42,905 nucleotides of DNA from a virus. The stretch covers positions 1 to 42,905 of the IMG/VR virus record IMGVR_UViG_3300036860_000398. One strand, 5' to 3'. This document shows positions 15,172-22,540 of this stretch, piece by piece (the stretch's first letter is position 1; each line of letters starts with the position of its first letter). The notes under the pieces were generated by a model. It had not been told where the DNA came from. It saw only the letters and a list, made by a program, of their open reading frames with translations, and made no database searches. A program made the position numbers and the translations under genes.

Positions 15172-16850
15172 GCCGCCACCCGCGTTTGTCCGTTGGGCGA
15201 GCCCATGGCTTGTCCCATGTTGGTCAGGGAGTCGAGTGCTGGCGACGCGTTCTTCGCCATCTCGGCCACCTGGCTCGCCTTGTCCATGTCGGCCTGCCGC
15301 TGAGCCGCCTGCTGCCGCTGGGCCCGCATCTGGTCGCGCTGCTGGGGGTCAGCCAGCCACCGCGACGACCACCCGAGATCCAAGGCCAGATCCCGGCCAA
15401 GCTGGTCCGTGTTGAGGTTGTCCAGAATGTCGGGCTTGATCTGGATGAGCGGCAACATGGTCGCGAGCCACGCCTGAAACGCTTCTATATGCTGATGCTT
15501 CTGCGCCTGGGCCAGCGGCCCCTCGTATTCGATGTCCATGTCCTGCCCCTGCAACTCGTCGGGGAGCGGCGGCAAGGCATTCGCGCGGAGCATCAGCCCG
15601 AACACGCGATTGATGATGAGATTGAGGTATTCCGATTCGAGCCGACTCAACCAAGGGGCAAGCAGGCGCAAGATGCGGATGGTGCGCTCGCGCACCTCGG
15701 TCGCCGTCATGGTCTGATCTTGCGGGAGCTGCAATTGCTCGTAGAAGAAAATGTGCTGGATTCTTGCCCGCAGATCCTGCGAGAGCACTTGGGAGACATC
15801 GAAATTCGCGCCGAGCTGAATGGGCTTGATCACCGGCTTGCCGGGACTCATCGAATCGTCGACGGTATTGACGCCATGAGCGCGGAGATCCAAGTCTCCA
15901 ATAACGCCGTCGTTGGGCACTTCGACCGGAGGAGCGACCGAAGCAGCCGCCGATTCGAGTGTGAGCTCCACACAACGATTGAGCGTCCGCACGTCGGGCA
16001 AGGCTGTATGCGCAGGCGAACGGCCGTACATTTCCCCGCTCGTCTTCGACCACCGCGGGACGACGTACGGGAACTCTTCATACCCGCCTTCCCCGAGCAG
16101 CTTGTTGTGCGGCAGCGCGATCCAGAGCGAGTAGATGGCTTTGTTCTTCGCCGTCACCTTCGAGGGGTCGTAGCTGGTCCGCGGACCCACGCAGTGCAGG
16201 ATCTCGTATTCCTGCTCCGGCTTGTCCCGCGCCATGTCCGCGATCAGCTTGCCGTGATCGTTAGGATTCGACCAGCGCTGCACGACGGCCCGCGCGGTCA
16301 GCTTGTGGCTGGTGTAGCACGTATCGACACGCCCATCCGCATCTTCGTCGATCGCGAAGCCCCCCGGCGGAAAGGCACGGAACCGCAGACCCCCGAAGCT
16401 GGTGGCGCCCTCCGTCACCACCTTGTCCTTCTCTTCGATGTACAGACAGCCGATCCCGAACGCGCCGAGGTCGAGATACACCTCGTTGGTCTCGGGATTG
16501 AAGTTCGACTGCTGGAGCGCGAGGTACATCCGCTCTTCGACTTCATCGAGCCAGAGCCGGACATTCGGCATGTCGTTGAATTGTTTCTCGCGCATCTTGA
16601 GGGTGAACCAGCGCGCCTGGGGATTGGTGACCGAGCCGTGAATGTTGGATGCCAGCAGCTCAAGCGCGTGGCCGGGCGTGGCATCGAAGAGTCGGTCGGT
16701 TTGCTTCGCCCCCTCTGGCCGTTTTCGTGTAATGACTGACCGGTACGGGAGCAAAAATTCGGCGACTTCCTGGTTGAGAATGTCAAAGAGCGCACGCTTG
16801 GCCTTGAGGCGCTGGTAGCGGCGCACATGGTATTCGACGTCTGCGGCCAC
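15168..16850 (-). CDS. portal (head-tail connector) protein, T7 gp8-like
   Basis: The 560-residue protein starts at a GTG right after the upstream stop. Hallmarks of podoviral head-tail connectors are present: RRYQRLKAKRALFDILNQEV, AEFLLPYRSVI, DATPGHALELLASNIHGSVT, NPQARWFTL, YLDLGAFGIGCLYIEE, YGRSPAHTALPDVRTLNRCV, and a long C-terminal helical barrel part (MTATEVRERTIRILRLLAPW). The dodecameric ring forms the DNA entry channel. The Gln/Ala-rich end (QRDQMRAQRQQAAQRQAD) is typical. Confidence 0.9.
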   Translation of the reverse strand: MAADVEYHVRRYQRLKAKRALFDILNQEVAEFLLPYRSVITRKRPEGAKQTDRLFDATPGHALELLASNIHGSVTNPQARWFTLKMREKQFNDMPNVRLWLDEVEERMYLALQQSNFNPETNEVYLDLGAFGIGCLYIEEKDKVVTEGATSFGGLRFRAFPPGGFAIDEDADGRVDTCYTSHKLTARAVVQRWSNPNDHGKLIADMARDKPEQEYEILHCVGPRTSYDPSKVTAKNKAIYSLWIALPHNKLLGEGGYEEFPYVVPRWSKTSGEMYGRSPAHTALPDVRTLNRCVELTLESAAASVAPPVEVPNDGVIGDLDLRAHGVNTVDDSMSPGKPVIKPIQLGANFDVSQVLSQDLRARIQHIFFYEQLQLPQDQTMTATEVRERTIRILRLLAPWLSRLESEYLNLIINRVFGLMLRANALPPLPDELQGQDMDIEYEGPLAQAQKHQHIEAFQAWLATMLPLIQIKPDILDNLNTDQLGRDLALDLGWSSRWLADPQQRDQMRAQRQQAAQRQADMDKASQVAEMAKNASPALDSLTNMGQAMGSPNGQTRVAA

Positions 16851-17024
16851 TCAGGGCTCCCTGTGATCCGTGATGACGCACTGACAGCATCGTGAATCAA
16901 GCGCGTTCTGAATCCGCTTCTCACACACCCGACACCACAATTCCACCCGCAGTCCCGCATGGGTGTAGACGCGATAGGAGTCCACGGTCGGTGTTCGTCC
17001 GATAAGCCAGCGGGAGTAGGCCAC
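16851..17024 (-). CDS. zinc-binding mini-protein (57 aa), paralogue of 14888-15013
   Basis: GTG at 17024 follows the upstream stop directly. A beta-like start (YSRWLIGRTPTVDSYRVYT) leads to CRVC and, eleven residues on, CCQC. This four-Cys layout and the preceding G-x-RV-x-x-x-C match the mini-protein downstream of portal. No function is known. The pair brackets the portal gene. Confidence 0.55.
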   Translation of the reverse strand: MAYSRWLIGRTPTVDSYRVYTHAGLRVELWCRVCEKRIQNALDSRCCQCVITDHREP

Positions 17025-17228
17025 TCAGGCTCCCAACGTCGGTTTTCCTGTACTGGCACTCCCGAGGTCGCCGCCTTCGCGACCGGCCACGATCGTGCTC
17101 GCCCGCCCCCGCCGTCGCCGCAACGCCGCCGCCGCTTTCGCCGCGGTCGCTGCCGCATCGCCCGTATCCACCGCCGGGGGTGGAGGCGGGGGAGGAGGAG
17201 ACGGGGGCGCGCCGCCGCCGCCGAACAT
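17025..17228 (-). CDS. conserved phage small protein with Gly/Pro start and Arg-rich middle (67 aa)
   Basis: The start at ATG 17228 (TAATG overlap) gives MFGGGG, a run of prolines, AVDTGDAAATAAKAAAALRR, then RRGRASTIV and a C-terminal GKPTLGA. This composition matches a widespread uncharacterised podovirus protein, encoded near portal and terminase and often ending in a Thr-Leu-Gly tail. It may be a minor head or packaging-associated protein. Confidence 0.6.
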   Translation of the reverse strand: MFGGGGAPPSPPPPPPPPAVDTGDAAATAAKAAAALRRRRGRASTIVAGREGGDLGSASTGKPTLGA

Positions 17229-17656
17229 TACTTCTTCTCCTGCGGCAACGTGATGCGGTAGCCCGCCAGCTCGCCGTCCTGAATCTTGCGCAGCATCGCC
17301 TCGTCCACGATCACGTTGACCCCGCAGTGCTCGCACAAGAGACTCATCGTCCCTGCCTCCGTGAACTTCGCCGGGCCCACGTAGAACTCCCGTTGCGGCG
17401 GCGGCCAGCGCGTCGGCTTCACCTCGTGGCCGTCACCGAGCTCGCACTCCACCGGATCGGCGATCCGATACTTGCGCTCCCGCACCCACGCGCCCTTACC
17501 CCCGACGCCGATGGTCCACAGGCGCCCGTCCTTGTCCTTCCACGGCCGCGCCCCTCGCGGCACCGTATGCACGCCACCCCCGCTCACGATGGGCAGGGCA
17601 GCAATCTCCTTGTCGCTGAAATCCGGCATGACGAGATCGGTCACGCTCGCTGGCAT
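17228..17656 (-). CDS. unknown protein with CxxC motif (142 aa)
   Basis: The N-terminal half is rich in Gly, Trp and Pro (KDKDGRLWTIGVGGKGAWVR). The C-terminal part has LLCEHCGVNVIVDEAMLRKI, a possible half zinc site. It lies between the Acb2-like gene and the Gly/Pro protein gene. No family is recognised. Confidence 0.5.
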   Translation of the reverse strand: MPASVTDLVMPDFSDKEIAALPIVSGGGVHTVPRGARPWKDKDGRLWTIGVGGKGAWVRERKYRIADPVECELGDGHEVKPTRWPPPQREFYVGPAKFTEAGTMSLLCEHCGVNVIVDEAMLRKIQDGELAGYRITLPQEKK

Positions 17657-17875
17657 TTACTTGCCTCCGCAGGCGATGGCGGCGTTGGCGGTCATTACGG
17701 CTTCACGGACCTTGCGGACGGCCGCAGTCTGGTCGGCCGAGGCCGGCGTGCAGTCCACGATGGCTTGCGCCAGCACAAGGCCGGCATTCCGAATGCGGGA
17801 ATACTTCTCGGGCTGACCATCCGTCGGCGCGTGATACGTGAACCAGTTCAGGAGTTCATCGGGACCGATCGGCAT
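17657..17875 (-). CDS. acb2: Acb2-like anti-CBASS cyclic-nucleotide sponge
   Basis: The 72-residue protein has the full pattern I associate with the Acb2 (T4 Vs.4-like) family: LLNWFTYHAPTDGQPEKYSRI near the start, a helix with NAGLVLAQAIVDCTPAS, and the C-terminal signature AAVRKVREAVMTANAAIAC. Known Acb2 proteins form oligomers that sequester cyclic di- and trinucleotides and so block CBASS immunity. The ATG at 17875 overlaps the previous stop (TGATG). It sits among late morphogenesis genes rather than in an early defence island. Assignment is by sequence pattern only. Confidence 0.75.
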   Translation of the reverse strand: MPIGPDELLNWFTYHAPTDGQPEKYSRIRNAGLVLAQAIVDCTPASADQTAAVRKVREAVMTANAAIACGGK

Positions 17876-18033
17876 CACTTGCCTCGCTTGCTCATCATGG
17901 TCTTCCGCTTGTTCTTGGTGGCATAGAACACGCTCTCCCCCTTCTTAGCGCCGTACTCCTTGACCATCGCCGCGTGGGCTTTGGCCGCCCCGCCCTTGCC
18001 GCCGAATTGCGCGTCGTACTTACTCAGGGGCAT
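17875..18033 (-). CDS. conserved small basic phage protein (52 aa)
   Basis: It starts MPLSKYDAQFGGKGGAAKAH and continues with a Lys-rich helix containing EYGAKKGESVFYATKNKRK. This GEKVFYAT-NKR pattern is common in short uncharacterised phage proteins near packaging genes. It is strongly basic, so nucleic-acid binding is possible. It is coupled to the Acb2-like gene by a TGATG overlap. Confidence 0.6.
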   Translation of the reverse strand: MPLSKYDAQFGGKGGAAKAHAAMVKEYGAKKGESVFYATKNKRKTMMSKRGK

Positions 18034-18048
18034 CGCGCACCTCCCGCT

Positions 18049-18132
18049 TCAGGCGATACGGACCGCAGGCTTACGCGCCTTTGTGCGCTCGGCCCGACAG
18101 GCGATGCATTGACACCGCACGCCATGGGGCAT
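18049..18132 (-). CDS. zinc-knuckle-like peptide (27 aa)
   Basis: ATG 18132 overlaps the previous stop (TGATG) and gives MPHGVRCQCIACRAERTKAR. Three Cys in CQCIAC spacing plus a His could bind zinc. The size makes it uncertain as a gene. Confidence 0.35.
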   Translation of the reverse strand: MPHGVRCQCIACRAERTKARKPAVRIA

Positions 18133-18251
18133 CAGTCCACTCTGTTGACCCACCACGTCAGCACCACGAGCGCGATCAGCCCCGTCACGAGTCCGGCGCC
18201 GAACGCCACGAGCAGGACGGCCCACTGCGGAAGATCGCTGAGCCATGTCAC
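18132..18251 (-). CDS. tiny single-span membrane protein (39 aa)
   Basis: GTG 18251 overlaps the previous stop (GTGA). A short amphipathic start (TWLSDLPQW) leads into a Leu/Val/Gly span of about 22 residues and a WWVNRVD end. It is one of four consecutive small membrane proteins (18132-18929) that together look like a lysis or membrane cassette. Confidence 0.5.
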   Translation of the reverse strand: MTWLSDLPQWAVLLVAFGAGLVTGLIALVVLTWWVNRVD

Positions 18252-18667
18252 GCCTCGTCCCCGTTCGTCTGCACGGGCTGAAGTTTCGTCACGCCGTTCA
18301 CGCCGAGCAAATAGCCGGTGTTGTCAGGACGCACGACATAGCCCGAGAGATGGCCGGTGTTCTTCGCGATCTCCCGGAGCAGGGCGAGTTGCTCCGCCGT
18401 GGCCGGGGTGTTATCCCGCTCGCGCTCGAGCTGGGCGTGGATCACCCGCCAGCGCCACACGCCATAGCCGCAGAGGATGGCCAGTGTCGGCCAGAAGAAC
18501 GTAGACGCGAGTCCCAAGAGCAGCGCGCCGCTCTTGCTCATCCCCAGCCAGGCGGCGGCCGCGGTCACGAAGCCTGAGGCTGTGAAGGAGCCGCGGAACA
18601 TCTCGGACCACGACTGGCCGAGATTGCGCCAGTACACCAGCGTGCCGAGGCGGTCGGCCGTGGTCAC
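18248..18667 (-). CDS. membrane protein with two likely spans (139 aa)
   Basis: GTG at 18667 overlaps the upstream stop (GTGA). After YWRNLGQSWSEMFRG come two hydrophobic segments (FVTAAAAWLGM, then ALLLGLASTFFWPTLAILCG) and a cytoplasmic-type charged helix (VIHAQLERERDNTPATAEQL). Topology fits a holin or membrane-anchored regulator. No family is recognised. Confidence 0.5.
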   Translation of the reverse strand: MTTADRLGTLVYWRNLGQSWSEMFRGSFTASGFVTAAAAWLGMSKSGALLLGLASTFFWPTLAILCGYGVWRWRVIHAQLERERDNTPATAEQLALLREIAKNTGHLSGYVVRPDNTGYLLGVNGVTKLQPVQTNGDEA

Positions 18668-18825
18668 TTCACCTGCCGGAAGGCATCGCGCGCCTGCTGC
18701 CACGTCTGGTATTTCTGCACGGCCGTCTCGCGGTCACGCTGATGCGCCTGGAGCACGGCCGCCACCACCACGCACGCCATGGCCGCGCAGCCCGTCACGA
18801 TCAGAGCCAGCCCCAGCCACCACAT
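18664..18825 (-). CDS. small membrane protein (53 aa)
   Basis: ATG 18825 overlaps the previous stop (TGATG). MWWLGLALIVTGCAAMACVV is either one span or a lipoprotein signal with a C at position 13. A charged helix follows (QAHQRDRETAVQKYQTW). It could be a small spanin-like or holin-associated protein. Confidence 0.5.
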   Translation of the reverse strand: MWWLGLALIVTGCAAMACVVVAAVLQAHQRDRETAVQKYQTWQQARDAFRQVK

Positions 18826-18929
18826 CACAAGAGCTCCGCGAGGCCGAGCAGCACGCAGCCCGTCCACGTCACGCCCGCCGCCACCAGCAACGCCAGCGCG
18901 CCCCAATCCGTCCCCTCGCCGTCCTTCAT
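18825..18929 (-). CDS. tiny single-span membrane protein (34 aa)
   Basis: ATG 18929 overlaps the upstream stop (ATGA). After MKDGEGTDWGA the rest is one membrane span (LALLVAAGVTWTGCVLLGLA). It is part of the four-gene membrane cassette. No function is assigned. Confidence 0.5.
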   Translation of the reverse strand: MKDGEGTDWGALALLVAAGVTWTGCVLLGLAELL

Positions 18930-19258
18930 GCCATGGCCTTCAAGCGGCGGCGCCGCTCCCGCTGCTGCGCCAAGCGCCGCTCCCGGTGCCGGTGATGAAA
19001 CGCCCGATGACACGCCCGCTTGTCGGTGTGAATCTTGGGCCGCCCCAAGCGATCGCCCTTCACCCGCCCGGCCCCGCGGCGATTGAGATTCTTGATGTCC
19101 TTGAACTGGCCGGGGACGATCACGTGCACGGGCAGGCCCGGAAGCGTCGGGGCGCCATGCTCCTGCACCAGATGCTCGCCGAGTCTCGCTGAGGGCCCCA
19201 CGATCCCGCAGACCGGACACCGCACCATGGCCCGCTCGTAGTCGCGGATCTCGCTCAT
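18926..19258 (-). CDS. C2H2 zinc-finger protein downstream of terminase (110 aa)
   Basis: A C2H2-like finger is visible near residues 14-35 (CPVCGIVGPSARLGEHLVQEH). The middle is Arg/Gly-rich (NLNRRGAGRVKGDRLG), and the end is very basic with several His (HRAFHHRHRERRLAQQ). It overlaps the terminase stop (ATGA). A DNA-binding role in packaging is a fair guess, not shown. Confidence 0.6.
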   Translation of the reverse strand: MSEIRDYERAMVRCPVCGIVGPSARLGEHLVQEHGAPTLPGLPVHVIVPGQFKDIKNLNRRGAGRVKGDRLGRPKIHTDKRACHRAFHHRHRERRLAQQRERRRRLKAMA

Positions 19259-20688
19259 CCCGGCCAGACTCGCGGCGCCCGCCCGTGATCCAAGGGATTC
19301 CACTGCGTGATGCGCGTCGGCTTGTGCGGCTGATATTGCTCGCTCAGCCGCCCCAGCTTGGAGGGCTGCATGCCGGCGATGAGGTAACAGAACGCATCGC
19401 CGTAGTCCTCGTGCGGATGATTCGGTTTCTTCGGCTCCGCTTTGATGCTCGTCAGCTCGCCTCGAGGCCCGGCGGCGTAATACCAGCCTCCATTAAGAGC
19501 GCGAACAAGTCCTCGGGCTTGGACCGGGTCAATGAGTAGTCCGTCGCGCACGTTGAGCAGTGCAAGTAGAGGGTCCAAGCGTCCTGCCCACGTGGTCGGA
19601 CCAGGCCGGTAGGTACCAGGCAGGAGCTGCCGCAAGACCCGCAAGGGATTGCTGTCGATGTCCCCAGCGTCGTCCGTGTTGAGGGTGGGGTCATAGACGA
19701 CGTGCAGGAAGTCTCGATCTCCATCAATCACCCACGGCATGTGCTCGCTCAGCCACGGAATGAGCCAATCGCGCACGTGCTGGCGCATGCCCGCGTGCTC
19801 GCTCGAGAGCGCAGCCAAGACACGAATCTGCGGCCCCTCGCGCTGGGCGAGGACGCTGGTCGGTGTATGCCCGCCGTCCTGGCCAATCCAGAGCGGCTGC
19901 GCGCGATTGGGCCGCAGTCTCGTCCCGATGGGCGCGTGCACATCTTCGTTGAAGCCGACGGCGACCTGAGGCCCGAGCGCCAACGTCCCCGGATGCCCTT
20001 CAAGCAAACGGCGCAGCATGTCAGGGCGGTTCGCCAGCGCGCGAGACCACTCGGCCCGCTGCGCCGCGGACGCGAGCTCGCCAGGCGGGATGCGAAAGTA
20101 TTTTGTCCCTGGATGCTGCTGGACGACGAACCTTTGCCAGGTCCAGTGTTCTTCGTCGGGATAGTTCAGCGTCATGATGGCGGGGTGGCAGTGCGACGCG
20201 AGCCGCTGCGACGTCAAGCCGAGGCCCCAAGCCGACTCACTGAGACCGGACGACTGCACCAAGACAGACGAGGGGGCGGGCTCTTCGAACCAGAGACCGT
20301 GACATTCGGCTCGGAGCCGGTCCATTCCACTTTGATCTTCGACCCCGAAGAGTCGGAGATGAACAAGATCCACGCCTGCCACGGAGAAGACGGCGAGGTG
20401 GCCTCCGTCGCGAAGCTGCCAGAGCCCGTACCATCCGGGGGCTTGAAGACTGTCGTGGGTTTTGCTGACGTGGGACTGGAAGGTATCGGCCGCCCCGAGC
20501 CATTTCGTGGGGAGTGGGAAGCCGTCGGCGTGGTGCGTTTGCGCATGCGCGATCATCGCGCCAAAGGCGCCCCACGTTTTGCCATCACCCCGCGTGCCAA
20601 ACGCGGCGAGCTCACGCGCCGTCCCCTGTGCCGTCGCTGAGATGAAGGCGGATACCGTCGGCTTGAAGTGGAGATCGAGGGTGTCCAT
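19255..20688 (-). CDS. terminase large subunit
   Basis: The 477-residue protein has the packaging ATPase P-loop GTRGDGKTWG at residues 31-40, a Walker B HGLWFEEP near 131-138, the coupling-type motif MTLNYPDEEHW near 173-183, and a nuclease half with WIGQDGGHTPTS (Asp272 candidate) and HEDYGDAFCYL near the end. It would cut concatemers and drive DNA into the procapsid. Its start overlaps the upstream small-terminase candidate by 77 nt. Confidence 0.88.
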   Translation of the reverse strand: MDTLDLHFKPTVSAFISATAQGTARELAAFGTRGDGKTWGAFGAMIAHAQTHHADGFPLPTKWLGAADTFQSHVSKTHDSLQAPGWYGLWQLRDGGHLAVFSVAGVDLVHLRLFGVEDQSGMDRLRAECHGLWFEEPAPSSVLVQSSGLSESAWGLGLTSQRLASHCHPAIMTLNYPDEEHWTWQRFVVQQHPGTKYFRIPPGELASAAQRAEWSRALANRPDMLRRLLEGHPGTLALGPQVAVGFNEDVHAPIGTRLRPNRAQPLWIGQDGGHTPTSVLAQREGPQIRVLAALSSEHAGMRQHVRDWLIPWLSEHMPWVIDGDRDFLHVVYDPTLNTDDAGDIDSNPLRVLRQLLPGTYRPGPTTWAGRLDPLLALLNVRDGLLIDPVQARGLVRALNGGWYYAAGPRGELTSIKAEPKKPNHPHEDYGDAFCYLIAGMQPSKLGRLSEQYQPHKPTRITQWNPLDHGRAPRVWPG

Positions 20689-20956
20689 TCGTTACCTGCG
20701 CCAGAACGATGTTGACCGCGACAGGACGAGCGGCATCAGCAGCATCAGCAAGCTGGCGAGACGCGCGCAGGCCCACCAGTCCGTGCAAGTGTTCAGCAGC
20801 GCGCAATCGAGTGGAATGATCCACCTGCCCTTCCCCGCGTTCCGCATCCAAGGCTTCGATCACGCGTGTCGTGGCTTTGCGCAGATGGCCCAAGCGCAAG
20901 CCCATGCCATCCAAGAGCAGATCCACTTGCGAGTCGCCGGTGCGCAAGCGTTTCAA
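20612..20956 (-). CDS. candidate terminase small subunit
   Basis: It ends inside the large terminase gene. The best start is TTG at 20956, giving 114 residues. The helical middle (DGMGLRLGHLRKATTRVIEA, HSTRLRAAEHLHGLVGL) followed by a short beta segment (PVAVNIVLAQV) fits small terminases, which bind the packaging site and form rings. The triple GACAGGTCAG-type repeat lies immediately upstream. No obvious HTH is visible, so the call rests on position and general layout. Confidence 0.5.
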   Translation of the reverse strand: MKRLRTGDSQVDLLLDGMGLRLGHLRKATTRVIEALDAERGEGQVDHSTRLRAAEHLHGLVGLRASRQLADAADAARPVAVNIVLAQVTNGHPRSPLQADGIRLHLSDGTGDGA

Positions 20957-20980
20957 TGCCGCGATTCTAAAGCCAGAAAT

Positions 20981-21024
20981 GACAGGTCAGGCGGGGGTCG
21001 GGCAGGTCAGCGTGACAGGTCAGG
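20981..21024. promoter_or_regulatory. three direct repeats of the GACAGGTCAG type upstream of terminase
   Basis: Copies at 20981-20990, 21001-21010 (ggcaggtcag) and 21015-21024, spaced 20 and 14 bp, fill the 73-nt gene-free gap before the terminase genes. The first and third share 13 bp with flanks. Candidates are a terminase-binding pac or cos site, or an operator for the late genes. The adjacent DNA-binding protein (21030-21275) could also be its ligand. Confidence 0.5.
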
Positions 21025-21029
21025 CTTCG

Positions 21030-21275
21030 TCAGTTTCCTCTTGACACCACCTGCACTTCCACCGGGAACAGCGTGCGTAGGATCTCGAGCTGCGAGGCCG
21101 TGACCCAGCGATGCTTGCGGGGATGCGGGCCCACGCGCCAGTAGTAGGCGCAGCCGAAGAGATCCTTACGGAGCGACAGGACATTGCGCACGGTGCGGGG
21201 GTGGCGCCCCAAGGCGAGGGCCACCGTGCGCACGTGAAAGATCGGCTCGGTGACCGGCAAGACAGGACGGGTCAT
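21030..21275 (-). CDS. HTH-type DNA-binding protein (81 aa)
   Basis: Starting at ATG 21275, the sequence has IFHVRTVALALGRHPRTVRN, a helix-turn-helix-like segment, followed by a wing-like part with basic residues (GPHPRKHRWVTASQLEIL). It resembles excisionase/MerR-type small phage DNA binders. Its position beside the triple repeat and terminase suggests control of the late genes or a role in packaging-site recognition. Confidence 0.5.
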   Translation of the reverse strand: MTRPVLPVTEPIFHVRTVALALGRHPRTVRNVLSLRKDLFGCAYYWRVGPHPRKHRWVTASQLEILRTLFPVEVQVVSRGN

Positions 21276-21277
21276 GG

Positions 21278-21376
21278 TCAGGCCTCCCGGCAGCGGCGCA
21301 CCCATTTCAGGATGCGCAAGCGTTGCGCACGTTCGCCCCACGGGGTGAGCGACCAGAGCCAGCGCAGAACGCTCAT
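21278..21376 (-). CDS. tiny basic peptide (32 aa)
   Basis: ATG 21376 overlaps the upstream stop (ATGA). MSVLRWLWSLTPWGERAQRL is Trp-rich and strongly basic, amphipathic in outline. It could be membrane-active or nucleic-acid binding. Low certainty. Confidence 0.35.
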   Translation of the reverse strand: MSVLRWLWSLTPWGERAQRLRILKWVRRCREA

Positions 21377-21633
21377 TGCGGTTTCCCCATCATGGCATTT
21401 TCCAACGCGGGAATCCTGATGCCCCAGGAGTTGGCCACCATCATCCAGGCCACCAGGCCGTTTCTGATAATCGAGTGGGCATCGGCTTCGGTGAGGTGCG
21501 CTTTGGTGATCGAGGTGAGGCAGTTGCCGTCGGCCCGGAAATGAAAAATCACCTCGAGCTTGAGCGGTTCTCCCAGCAGGGAGGGCGGGCGCAGGAGACG
21601 GGTGACGCGGGCGCCGAGGCCGTTGAAGGTCAC
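21373..21633 (-). CDS. unknown protein (86 aa)
   Basis: GTG 21633 overlaps the previous stop (GTGA). The sequence is alpha/beta (EPLKLEVIFHFRADGN, then TKAHLTEADAHSIIRNG) with no recognised family. It follows the frameshifted methyltransferase-like gene. Confidence 0.5.
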   Translation of the reverse strand: MTFNGLGARVTRLLRPPSLLGEPLKLEVIFHFRADGNCLTSITKAHLTEADAHSIIRNGLVAWMMVANSWGIRIPALENAMMGKPQ

Positions 21634-22540
21634 GCCGATGCCGGAGCCGATAGCGGGAGCAGCTGTTGGGCGGCCGCAGTCCCGTTCGTCCTCGTGTAGC
21701 TGGCCTTGATCGCAGCGTGTTTACGACGCAGCGACTCAATCCGTGCCTGCGGACAGTCATATAGCAACGCGGGATCGGGATGTGCCGCCATCACCTCGAA
21801 GTCACCAGCCTCGACTGTCACCGCCGAGATTTGCACGGCTTTTCGCTGAAAGAGCATCGAACACATTGGCATTTCACGGCCCTTATAAACCATGACCGAG
21901 TGTAGCCGACGCAACTCGGTCGCGCCGAAGACAGAGAGAATCCGCCCGGCCAACTCTGGCCAAATGTTTAACTCGGCAAACCAACGCTTGCAGGCGTCGT
22001 CGCTCCGCACAAATACATCGCGGAATATTTCAACGACGTATATGCGCCACCCGACGTCAGAAGTTGGCGATAGGTTGTGACCAACCGCTTCGTGGCGGAA
22101 GATATGTTGCTGCACAAATCAAGGTTGACGATATCGTAGCGTTCCTGCTGCCATAACAGCCTGTTAGGACGACGGGTCTGCCATGTCATTGTTCCAGCAG
22201 GGATGTGTTTTTTTTCTTTTGGGGACCATTCCGTCTTTGGCCGCTCCCACACTTCGTCATAATAATCTGAAAGATCACACTCGAACGCCTCGTCTGCGCC
22301 TGCATCGATGGCAGCCAACACACAGGCCGAATCGCGGTCAACCGCGGTAATGTGGCACTTCGGCATCAGCTCCCGAAGCATACGTATCTCTCCTTGAGGG
22401 GCCAGACCTGCGGTCGTCAAGATTCGCCACGGACGATGGTGTACTCGGTCTCTGACTCGCAGGAGCGTTCGCGCTAGGAGAAATTGCTCGCCTCGCACGA
22501 GCCGCTTTTGGTCGCTGATCGTTTGCTCGCCAAAACTCAT
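21630..22540 (-). pseudogene. methyltransferase-like gene with apparent -1 frameshift
   Basis: Frame one starts at ATG 22540 (ATGA overlap). It shows a Rossmann-type nucleotide-binding region: RILTTAGLAPQGEIRMLREL, CHITAVDRDSACVLAAIDAG, then YDIVNLDLC and a helix to LLTSGG, after which it becomes unrelated and stops at 21968. The frame one base back continues with YVVEIFRDVFVRSDD, KRWFAELNIWPEL, and LHSVMVYKGREMPMCSMLF to 21630. The two halves make one plausible protein joined near 22045-22055. The region is visibly more AT-rich than its surroundings, suggesting recent transfer. The product could modify DNA, RNA or a surface molecule. Confidence 0.5.
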
